DNA of 64,000 nucleotides from Diphasiastrum complanatum (lineage: Eukaryota; Streptophyta; Lycopodiopsida; Lycopodiales; Lycopodiaceae), in NCBI GenBank assembly GCA_029204225.1, contig CM055094.1, positions 20,201,489-20,265,488 on the forward strand. The letters run 5' to 3'. Positions 55,991-64,000 of this stretch are shown here, piece after piece (position 1 is the first letter of the stretch; every line of letters starts with the position of its first letter). The notes below the pieces were generated by a model that was given only the letters and a program-made list of their open reading frames with translations, was not told the origin of the DNA and did not search any database. Position numbers and translations under genes: made by a program.

Positions 55991-57780
55991 CGAGGACTTC
56001 CATGGAGATATATAACAAGTGGGTTTTCTTCTAGATTAATCTATCGATTATTAAGATGTCTAAATATCATCTCCATATTGATCTTCCCACAGAATATGCT
56101 CCACTGTCGAGAAAAAATCTGAAAGGATCCACCTTACCTGCTCACCAAAGGACAAAAGACAGGAAACATTGTGATCTATGGGTTGATGGAAGTTTGTATC
56201 CAATCGATCCAAGCTCAATGCAACATCCAAATTTTAGATTGGTCACACAACTCATACTGTTTTTGTGTGAAGGACACAATAGTCTATTGGGTTATTGTGA
56301 AAGATTGAAAAGTTATGGCATTAGTTATTCAATGAAAAAAAATCCACTATTTGGAAAATATGTTGAATGATTTGCTTACTGACTACCGAGAAAAAGAAAC
56401 TTTTTTTTGCAAACAAAAGAAGAAAATGAAATCTTGGAGATAGATAATTCTCGTTTGCAAGATATTATATTAAACCTCAACCAAGAAACTGACAATATGA
56501 AACTAATTGTACAAACATTGTGTACCTCATAATGTCAAATAAATGTAGAAGTAAACACATTACGGAAGAAAATACTGAACAATAAGTGAAAAAGGGTTAT
56601 TTTAAAAAGTATTGATGAGCTCTCAACAAGTGGGGGTCAACGGAAAAAAAGAATATATGCTTTCAAGTAGGATTATGTTTTAAACTATTCATGTGTTTTG
56701 TTTCATCTAGCACATCAATGGTTGTGAATTGTTTTTTTCTAAATCTTATTTTTATTTTGTAGAGCAACTTTAGTCACCAAAGACAAGGACATGATTGGAA
56801 AGTCTTTGAGTGCAGTACTTACAACCAAGTCAACGACGAGTCTACTTGGAAATCAACGATATTCTCGAATCAAGTCCAAGATTGCAGAGGCCCTTATGGG
56901 CGAAGTCGGCAAGATCTTTGACCGAAAATTGATACAAGGAGCATGTGATTATTCTGGTATTAGCAGGGATGCATATGACACAATGTTTAAAATTATCAAA
57001 GAGGCATTTGGACAAGTACATATAAAACAATTTCCTATTCCTCGGCCCTTTCAAATCAAATTAGAGAGGGATGTCTTAAACATGGGTATGAAAAACATCA
57101 TTGGTATTTATAAATGAAATTTATAACTCAAAATATGGCACTTTGTCATATGATTCTACCAACAATATGTTTGTAGATCTAAATCATTTATAGAGATTTA
57201 TTGTAAAGTTTTATGGAATCACAAATGAAATTGTTGAAAAATTGATATTAGTTCTCCAAGTTAGATGAATCAGGAGTAATAAAGGGACAAAAGCTGGAAA
57301 GGGTTAGTGTTACACTTATGAATGGAACATTAAGCAATACGATAAACTCAGAGAGTCTTAATTTCAGTGTGCAGTCCGAAAATAATATTTGGTGGTTGGC
57401 AGCTTTCCAGGTTTAAATCTATTCTATTGAGTACTAGCAACTAATTCATTTCGAGAATTAATGGTTTTGTGTTTTAAGCTAATATTGTTTTGTTATTATA
57501 GGTCTGAGTTCAATTCTCTTAAAATAGTTCATGATTTTGTGTTTCAAACAAGTTTTAAAGAAGATCATAAAATTCTATTTTGGATTTTTAGTAAAACAGA
57601 ATAGCCAGAGATAATTAAGAATCATATGAGCGACACACCACTCAATGTTCCTAGAATAGGTGATTTTAAGGTGGAATGGTATTTGGTTCACACACCAAGA
57701 GCTACAGGGAGTGAAAATCCAAAACTTAGCGAAGTGTTTTAACTGATCAAACAACATTTATATAGCTAAAACCAATAAAA
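55991..57780 (+). pseudogene. Multi-exon coiled-coil gene, fuller copy, U3
   Basis: Exon 1 starts at MSKYHLHIDLPTEYAPLSRK (56056), includes CDLWVDGSLYPIDPSSMQH and a coiled coil (EENEILEIDNSRLQDIIL, about 56430-56530) in shifted frames, and ends TTCAA at 56666. A 96-bp GT-AG intron (56667-56762) joins in frame to KATLVTKDKDMIGKSLSAVL. Exon 2 reads ISRDAYDTMFKIIKEAFGQ and later GQKLERVSVTLMN and ENNIWWLAAFQ. A second intron starts at 57411 and ends at 57501 or 57508. The last exon contains IGDFKVEWYLVHTP and a stop near 57741, with AATAAA at 57774. Several frameshifts and an in-frame stop make it a pseudogene. Family not recognised with confidence. Confidence 0.55.
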
Positions 57781-57829
57781 CCCAAGCCGTACACTCGTCG
57801 ATCCAACAGCGGATCAGATCTATGGCGCG

Positions 57830-58240
57830 TAATACAACCGTCTACACGTGTGAGACCACACGTGCTACAATACACGTCAATCTGCCATTCGGCCACGTGC
57901 CCACATGTGCGAGCTAACACGTGCCAGGACACATGTCACCAAACCATTCGACCACATGGCCACATGTGAAAGTTTCACACGTGAGGATACAGAAGTGTGG
58001 TCCCACACGTCAGTTACTGATTGGGCCACGTGACCAAACGTGCGAGCCGATACGTGCAAGAACACATGTCGCTGCTCCATTCGGCCACGTGTCCCCACAT
58101 GGGATCCCACACGTGTTGATCCAGACGTGCAGTTTCACACATGCGTATGCAAACGTGTGGTTCCACATGTCAGCTACTGACTGGGCCACGTGTTGCTGGG
58201 ATTCACACGTGCCAACTTTTTTCTCCTATATAAGTCGATT
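57830..58240 (+). promoter_or_regulatory. CACGTG-rich promoter with TATATAAG, U3-b
   Basis: I count ten exact CACGTG hexamers between 57845 and 58212, plus CACATG variants, then TATATAAG at 58227-58234. It precedes the intact H3-like ORF by ~330 bp. CACGTG is the plant G-box core. Confidence 0.65.
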
Positions 58241-58299
58241 CCCGGGGATTGTATAGGTTTTCGCGTAATTTGTTGTCATGTTTGATTGCTTCCATACGA

Positions 58300-58553
58300 C
58301 CTGCATTCGTGATATCGCCATCATGCGGGTGACCTCATCCCCAGGCCTCGTCCTTACACCCTCTCACGTCGTAACGATATCAGCCTGACTTTCCTAGTAT
58401 CACCATCATGCAAGCCCTTGCCTCTCCCCGCCGGTCTCTGCCACTCTCGCGTTGTAGCGATATCACCCTTAGAGTTCTCAGTGTCGCCATTACGCGAGAT
58501 AATTTAGCTCTCTCTTCTACTATATCTTTGTCCTCGCGTGGTATAGATATCCG
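58300..58553 (+). repeat. Three ~85-bp leader repeats before intact H3-like ORF
   Basis: GATATCGCCATCATGCGG, AGTATCACCATCATGCAAG and AGTGTCGCCATTACGCGAG start the three units; GTA(G/A)CGATATCA-type ends close them. Same organisation as 28204-28447. Short ORFs in the leader (58408-58674) are out of frame with the histone. Confidence 0.75.
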
Positions 58554-58559
58554 GCCTCA

Positions 58560-59018
58560 ATGGCTCGGACGAAGCAAACCGCTAGGCTTACCCATTTTGT
58601 TCAACCGTCCCGTCCCCAGACATCTAAATCCATACGTCTGGAAAGACGCGGAAGACCTCGTCGTCCATGGTTGAGGGACATCAGGGCCTTGCAGAGGTAC
58701 ACCAAACTTGTGATCCTGAAAGCAGCCTTGTATTGGGCTGTGAGAGAGGTTACACAAGATATGACCACACATCTGCCCTATGCAGTGAGGTGGAATATCG
58801 CTGCATTGGAGGCCCTCCATATTGAATACGAGGACTTCCAGACAAAAATGTTTGAGGATTCGATGTTGTGTTCCCTTCATGGCAAGAGGGTGACACTGAT
58901 GCCAAAGGACATGCTTCTTGTCATGAGGTTTCGAAACACCTATGACAGCGGTATGCCACATGGCAAATCATGCAGGCTTGAGGGTTGCCATGTGGCAAGC
59001 CATGTAGGCCTACCATAA
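58560..59018 (+). CDS. Divergent histone H3, CENH3-like, intact ORF
   Basis: 152 residues, no intron. The N-terminus MARTKQTAR is identical to H3, but Lys9 is Leu. The fold aligns without gaps from RPRRPWLRDI (alpha-N) through ILKAALYWAVREVTQDM (alpha-1). Loop 1 (TTHLPYAVRWN) is four residues longer than in H3 and has the Arg-Trp of plant CENH3. Alpha-2 keeps FEDSMLCSLHGKRVTLMPKD; Ser-Met-Leu-Cys and Val-Thr-Leu-Met are CENH3-type. The H3 fold ends at about residue 130 (VMRFRNTYD); the last ~22 residues are translated minisatellite. It could replace H3 in nucleosomes or be an inert captured copy. CENH3 identity is inferred. Confidence 0.8.
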   Translation: MARTKQTARLTHFVQPSRPQTSKSIRLERRGRPRRPWLRDIRALQRYTKLVILKAALYWAVREVTQDMTTHLPYAVRWNIAALEALHIEYEDFQTKMFEDSMLCSLHGKRVTLMPKDMLLVMRFRNTYDSGMPHGKSCRLEGCHVASHVGLP

Positions 59019-59668
59019 CCTTGTATGTCAAGCTACCTAGGCCCTATGCCACGTAGGCTTGAGTGGACCTAGAGATCTATATATATATATAGATGGGCTC
59101 AAAAGTTGCCACTTGGCAAACCACAGAGGCCTACCATAGGCTTGCGTGGCAGGCCACATAGGCATGGCATATTTCTACCACATAGGCTTGCCATAGGCTT
59201 GTGTGGCAAGCAAACCAAGCTCTGCCATGTAGGCTTGAGTGGAGCTAGAGAGAGAGAGCTGGGGCTCCCAAGTTGCCATGTGGCAAGCCATGTAGGCATG
59301 TCATGAGATGAACCATAGGCTTGCGCGGCAGACCACATAGGCATGGCATATTTCTGATGCTTCCCACGTAAGCATGTTGCAGGATACCACATAGGCTTGC
59401 CATAGGCTTGTGTGGCAAGCCAACCAAGCTCTGCCATGTAGGCTTGAGTGGAGCTAGAGAGAGAGAGCTGGGGCTCCCAAGTTGCCATGTGGCAAGCCAT
59501 GTAGGCCTATCATAGGCTTGCGTGGTAGGTCATATAGGCATGACATAGGCTTGATGCTAGTATGTTCATGCTGGTATGTTGCAGTCTACCATATAGGCTT
59601 GACATAGGCTTGTGTTGCAAGCCAACTAAGGAATACCACGTGGGTCTGCCATGTAGGCTTGAGTGGAA
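58955..59668. repeat. GC-rich minisatellite, U3-b
   Basis: Starts inside the H3-like ORF. TA box at 59078-59091 (GATCTATATATATATA) without a gene downstream. Contains the higher-order repeat with GAGAGAGAGCTGGGGCTCC at about 59245 and 59460. Confidence 0.8.
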
Positions 59669-59671
59669 TGA

Positions 59672-59706
<35 letters not shown>

Positions 59707-59707
59707 T

Positions 59708-59744
<37 letters not shown>
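59669..59744. repeat. Compound (GA)n(GT)n(GA)n microsatellite, U3/U4 junction
   Basis: GA tract interrupted by a GT tract (about 59706-59731). The two other unit junctions have pure GA, so the GT block is a later change. Confidence 0.95.
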
Positions 59745-59746
<2 letters not shown>

Positions 59747-59965
59747 TGAGGAGTCACACATGAACTACTTCCCTGTGGTATGGCCTAGCATCAACGTTGA
59801 AAAAAATATCTGATGGAGATAAGAAGGGTCCCAAGCAAATTTTAACTGAGAATCTTGCAGAGAAAGTATTGAAACCATAGTTGGCGAGGGATTCCAAAGA
59901 ATCGAACTTGAGTGTACAAGCCCAACAAAAGCGCATTCACCAACTCACCACACATGGGAAGATCG
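59745..59965 (-). mobile_element. SINE-like element, U4
   Basis: Minus strand: A-box-like at 59950-59940, B-box-like GTTCGATTC at 59907-59899, body, then dinucleotide tail. Confidence 0.45.
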
Positions 59966-61430
59966 TTAAATGTGAATTTGAAGAAAAATCATTGAAATGT
60001 TTATAGATCGATATTTAACAAAATCATATATATTATAATCTTCACACGTGTGAAATCAAGATCTACAAGAAAATCAACATTCTACACATAGAAAACCAAG
60101 ATAGAGAAAATCACATGAGATGGACATAAGAGATGAATTCTCCACAAAGAAAGAAACTTTGATGATTATTTCTCCACTTAGGTACAACTATTTATAGCTT
60201 CCAAAATGTCATTTGGCCACTTGCCCCTAACTTGACCTAATTTGGAAACTTCTAAATACTTTATCAGAAACCTAGAAAATCTAGTCTAGATGCAATGTAC
60301 CAAAATTAGCCAATTAGAATGGGTCCAAACTCGACCTCATCCACTGATCTACTTGCCAGAGGTAGTCAAACCACTATTTAGACCCTTATTAACAAATATG
60401 AAACTAACTCGAAGTTGAGATTCATTTTGGCCTCCAAAATTGCCAAATGAAAAACCAAACTAGTTGACAATTTTTCACACCATCTCCTCTAGACATCTCC
60501 ATTGATGAATACAATTTATAAGTTTTTGAAAGCAATGTACCAAAATTAGCCAATTAGAATGGGTCCAAACTCGACCTCATCCACTTATCTACTTGCCAGA
60601 GGTAGTTAAACCACTATTTAGGCCCTTATTAACAAATATGAAACTAACTTAAAGTTGAGATTCATTTTGGCCTCCAAAATTGCCAAATAAAAAACCAAAC
60701 TAGTTGACAATTTTCACACCATGTCCTCTAGACATCTCCATTGATGAATACAATTTATAAGTTTTTGAAGGCAATTCCGAATGCAATCAGGGTCATGTTT
60801 TAGCTCAGTGATCTCTCTTTCACATTACAAAAGTTTTTAAAATACATCGTTCTAGGATTCGAGAATGGATTTTGGAATGAATTATATTTCATTGAAGTTT
60901 GACCTTGAAAATTTGAAGGTTGAATGAAGCTGTAATCTAGGATTTTCAAAACTCAAAGTTGTTCATGCAAATTAAGTCATTTTTGTTAATATATTAAAAT
61001 GTTGTAATCTAGGGTTTTCAAAAACAAATTGAAAATTTGTTAAAAAAAATGCTTATTTCTTGTTACACGACTAAATAACATATAGTTAAAAAGCATATAA
61101 TGAATCTATGCTATGTTCCAAACATATGCAAGTTACATTGCATTCATTCGCACTTCACAAATCATTGGAATTTGAATTTGAACGAAATCATTGAAATGAG
61201 TAGATCAATGTTTAAATGAAGCGATAAATATTATAATCTTCCCATTTAATTCAATTATATTTATATATTATTGGTGCATTAATAGGGTAAAAACTCGTTA
61301 TTATTATTTTCTTTGTTTCTATTAATTCAAGCAAGCACAGCTCGTCTAGATGATGACCACAATGCCTCTAAGGAGAAATAGTTTTTCATTTTTTTTAATT
61401 TTGATTTTTCTTCAAATTCAAATTTAATGA
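59966..61430. other. Spacer with 240-bp tandem duplication and left-flank block, U4
   Basis: Non-coding; tandem units at 60307 and 60547 as in U2; left-flank block from 61065. Confidence 0.7.
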
Positions 61431-61500
61431 TCTTCCCATGTGTGGTGAGTTGGTGTCTGCACTTGAGTTGGGCTTGTACACTCAAGTTCGATTCTTTGCA
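61431..61500 (+). mobile_element. SINE-like head, U4
   Basis: A-box-like at 61443-61453 and B-box-like at 61486-61494, joined to TIR-L. Confidence 0.4.
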
Positions 61501-61870
61501 ATCCCCCCAAATTAATATAACCAGTAACATTATTCTCAAAGCATGTACTATGAGCTAAAAACAACACTTGGAGAGTAAAGAGTTAGGAATATGTCAAACA
61601 CTTTTACACCTAGTATTTGGCAAGGTCGGATTCTTTGCGATAACCCAACCCCCCCCCCCCAATTCTTAATATAACTTATCAAAGCATCTAGTATGAGCTA
61701 CAAACAACACTTGGTAAGTCTTAAGACTTGGAGAGTAAAGAGTTATGCATTTGTCAAATACTTTTACACCTAGCATTTGGCAAGATAAACACAATGGTAG
61801 TAATTATAAGAATGAGTTAGACAAGCTTGTGAAGCCATCTAGAGGTGATTTGTTGTTTAGTTGCCTAGCT
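61501..61870 (+). repeat. Left inverted repeat with poly-C, U4
   Basis: Double structure, second C tract 61649-61660. The matching right end lies beyond the window. Confidence 0.65.
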
Positions 61871-62664
61871 ACATATCAAGCTACCCCAAGTTACCAAACA
61901 ATTTACTATTATTTTGAGTGACAACCATGAAGCTATCATGATTTGAAATGACATCAATATATTAAGCTACTCCAAAGTTGACCCTTTCCGAGGAAGCTTC
62001 TCTCTTGAAACTATAGCAAAAAGCTCTTATTCAAAGGAACAATCAAGGGTCGAGTACTTACCATACGAGATGAAGACCAACAAGTAGGGCAAGGAAAGAA
62101 GATGTACGGCTTACTTTGCTATGTGCTTGGAGGTATGCTGAGCATGCTTGGAATATGAAGAACATGTGTTTTCCAAAAATATTAGTAGTCTCACAAAAAG
62201 GCTTGGAGTAACATTAGAATTTGGAAGTGGTGCACCTACTTTGGATGGATGATCACTAACAAACAATTTCTGTCTAGTCCTTTTGCCGTGATATGTTTCC
62301 TCTTGTCGATATGATATTTTCATTGTGTGTCCAAATATTTTTTGAACAGAATATGTGTAACCTAATTATTGTTGATTTTGATTTAATGAGCATTCAATGT
62401 TCATTTAATACATTAAATCAAATATCAACGATGAGAACATATACATATACACAATGAGAAGAAGGTATATCTAGATCATAGATTATGAACTAAATTGGAC
62501 ATTTCAAAAGCAGTGGAGAGATAGATTAGCAGTTGAGTGCCATATATATTGGCCCTAGATAACTATAATCGTCAATCTTAAAAGCTCCAATCAACAAATG
62601 TTGATGTTTTCAATGTACTCAATTCAAAAAATTGCGCCTAAAGGATTTTCTTCATAACATTTGT
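61871..62664. other. Spacer with conserved 70-codon ORF, U4
   Basis: Copy of 808-1605; small minus ORF 62111-62323. No other gene. Confidence 0.55.
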
Positions 62665-64000
62665 TCAGGAATAGTGGGCATCATGCTTATGATATTGCTC
62701 GCGCAGCCACTTGGAGCAGGTTCGAGTCAGCATTTGTCTTCGACCAGCAAATGCTTTTGATCTCTGGGTGTAAGCCTTATCAGCATTGACGATAAAGCCT
62801 GAAGTGCACATCTCTTCGAAGATTTGTATGGAGTCTGCAGGAAAGTATTGTATCCGTAAATAGATCCTGGTATCCTCCATGTGAAGCGCCGGTTTGTTGG
62901 GATTGATGAAAAATTGTGGATCCTGCTCAAACCTTTGGCCCATGATAGTCATTAGAAACTGGCAGAACTTGTGTTGTAGCTTGATTGTAGGATCGTTAGA
63001 ATCGGAAGTTAATTTGCAAAAATTCTTGATGGATGTATGACATTCCTTTTGAGAAGAGAACGAGCCATCTATTATCGCAAAGTTGCAAGGATATGCTGAT
63101 ATGTTGTCTTCCGATCTACATGCTAGCGCTCGTCTTCTACGAAAACTTGGGTCGAAAGAAGGATCATTCTGAATTTGCTTTGGTGAATGATCAAGCATGT
63201 CATAGACGTACGTATCTTTGAGGAATGGAGCTCTCCAACCGGTCGACGCAATTAAATCTGGCTGAGAAGAGCTCCTCATCGAATTAGATGTCGTCGTTGG
63301 AACTGACTTGTCCCCGTCTTTCCGTCTATCAGAGTCGAATTACTGGCACGCTTATGATTTTGCTCACGTAGCGAGTTGAAGCAGTTTCGAGTCAGTATTT
63401 GTCTTCGACCAGTAAATGCTTTTGATCTCTGGGTGTACATGTAACCCTCATCAACATTGATGATAAATCCTGAAGTGCACATCTCTTCGAAGATATGTAT
63501 GGAGTTTGCAGGAAAGTATTGAATCCGTAAATAGATCCTGGTATCCTCCATGTGAAGGACCGCTTTGTTGGGATTGATGGAAAATTGTGGATCTTGCTCA
63601 AACCTTTGGCCCATGACAGTCATCAGAAACTGGCAGAATTTGTGTTGTAGCTGGATTGTAGGAACGCGAGAATCGGAACTCAGTTCCCAAAAATTATTGA
63701 TTGATGTATGACATTCCTTCTGAGAAGAGAACGAGCCATCTATTATCGCAAAGTTGCAAGGATATGCTGATATGTTGTCTTTCGATCTCCATGCTCGTTT
63801 TCTATGAAACCTTGGGTCGAAAGAAGGATCATTCTGGACTTGCTTTGGTGCTTGCTCAAGCCTTTCATTGACGTGCATATCTCTGAGGACTGGAGCTCTC
63901 CAACCGGTAGTTGCCATTAATTCTGGCTGAGAAGAGCTCCCGATCAAATTAGATGCCGTCGTTGGAACTGACTTGTCCGCGTTTTTGCGTCCTACCATAA
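62665..64000 (-). pseudogene. Tandem-domain gene, frameshifted, partial at window end, U4
   Basis: Both domains are present: domain 1 in ORF 63998-63276 and domain 2 in ORF 63279-62665. A one-base loss near 63330 (CGTCTATCAG against CGTCCTATCAG type sequence in the linker) shifts the frame between them. Domain motifs AYPCNFAIIDGSFSS, LQHKFCQFLMT, ADSIxIFEEMC and WLREQYHKH are intact. The 5' end (coiled-coil exon) is outside the window. Two proteins or a pseudogene are possible. Confidence 0.6.

Noticed and set aside
58557-58961. Minus-strand 133-residue ORF opposite the H3-like gene (also 28452-28853)
   Set aside because: Antisense shadow of the histone-like frame; the plus strand shows recognisable H3 motifs.
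58560-59018. Canonical replication-type histone H3
   Set aside because: Lys9 is lost, loop 1 is longer and the alpha-2 region is divergent. Canonical plant H3 is almost invariant, so this is a variant or a derived copy.

Overview
This window looks like repeat-dominated nuclear DNA of a land plant. The main evidence is a complete Ty1/copia LTR retrotransposon primed by initiator tRNA-Met, decayed copia and gypsy relatives, GT-AG introns of about 100 bp, and G-box-rich promoters. A reverse transcriptase of an unusual non-LTR (Penelope-like or related) type hints at a non-seed plant, but the species cannot be fixed from sequence alone. I see no rRNA, tRNA, CRISPR or prokaryotic feature.

Layout: the window is a rearranged array of four copies (U1-U4) of one composite unit. 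A shared landmark recurs at 1, 17288, 30879 and 61065, and long (GA)n tracts at 15866, 29589 and 59669 sit at unit junctions. A full unit reads: a minus-strand tRNA-related SINE-like element; a spacer; a left inverted repeat (TIR-L) with a poly-C tract; a minus-strand gene for an unknown protein made of a duplicated ~215-residue domain (the 'tandem-domain gene'); a spacer; a plus-strand gene of unknown function with a 12-residue repeat (the 'SSDD gene', named for a Ser/Asp patch); decayed copia; a CACGTG-rich promoter block; and a small ORF. Next come a GC-rich minisatellite, a TATA box, the reverse-transcriptase ORF, a right inverted repeat (TIR-R) ending in poly-G, and gypsy remnants. After that come a second SSDD copy, a decayed multi-exon coiled-coil gene, a second CACGTG block, a histone H3-like gene, more minisatellite and (GA)n. 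U2 lacks the middle part. U3 is enlarged by a 5.86 kb copia insertion (37724-43584), a ~2.7 kb segmental duplication (33405-36130 copied at 45348-48115) and a 1.16 kb tandem duplication (50653/51815).

Intact coding capacity is limited. The copia polyprotein (38986-42936, 1316 aa) has every catalytic motif and LTRs differing at one of 653 positions, so it is young. The 58560-59018 ORF is a divergent histone H3 with CENH3-like features: a loop 1 four residues longer than H3, an Arg-Trp pair and a D-S-M-L-C motif. Its second copy at 28455 is frameshifted. The tandem-domain protein is open in U3 (32477-33880). One reverse-transcriptase copy (50029-50946) keeps palm motifs B and C but lacks a visible motif A. 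Everything else is a fragment or a pseudogene.

How parts fit together: the inverted repeats bound a ~14 kb segment in U1 and ~19.7 kb in U3, and the reverse-transcriptase stop codon falls on the inner edge of TIR-R. This suggests a large TIR-bounded composite element that carried or captured several genes and was then amplified in tandem. The same promoter block drives either a small unknown ORF or the H3-like ORF, as if gene cassettes were exchanged just downstream of the TATA box. The copia element is a later, independent insertion into an older copia remnant.
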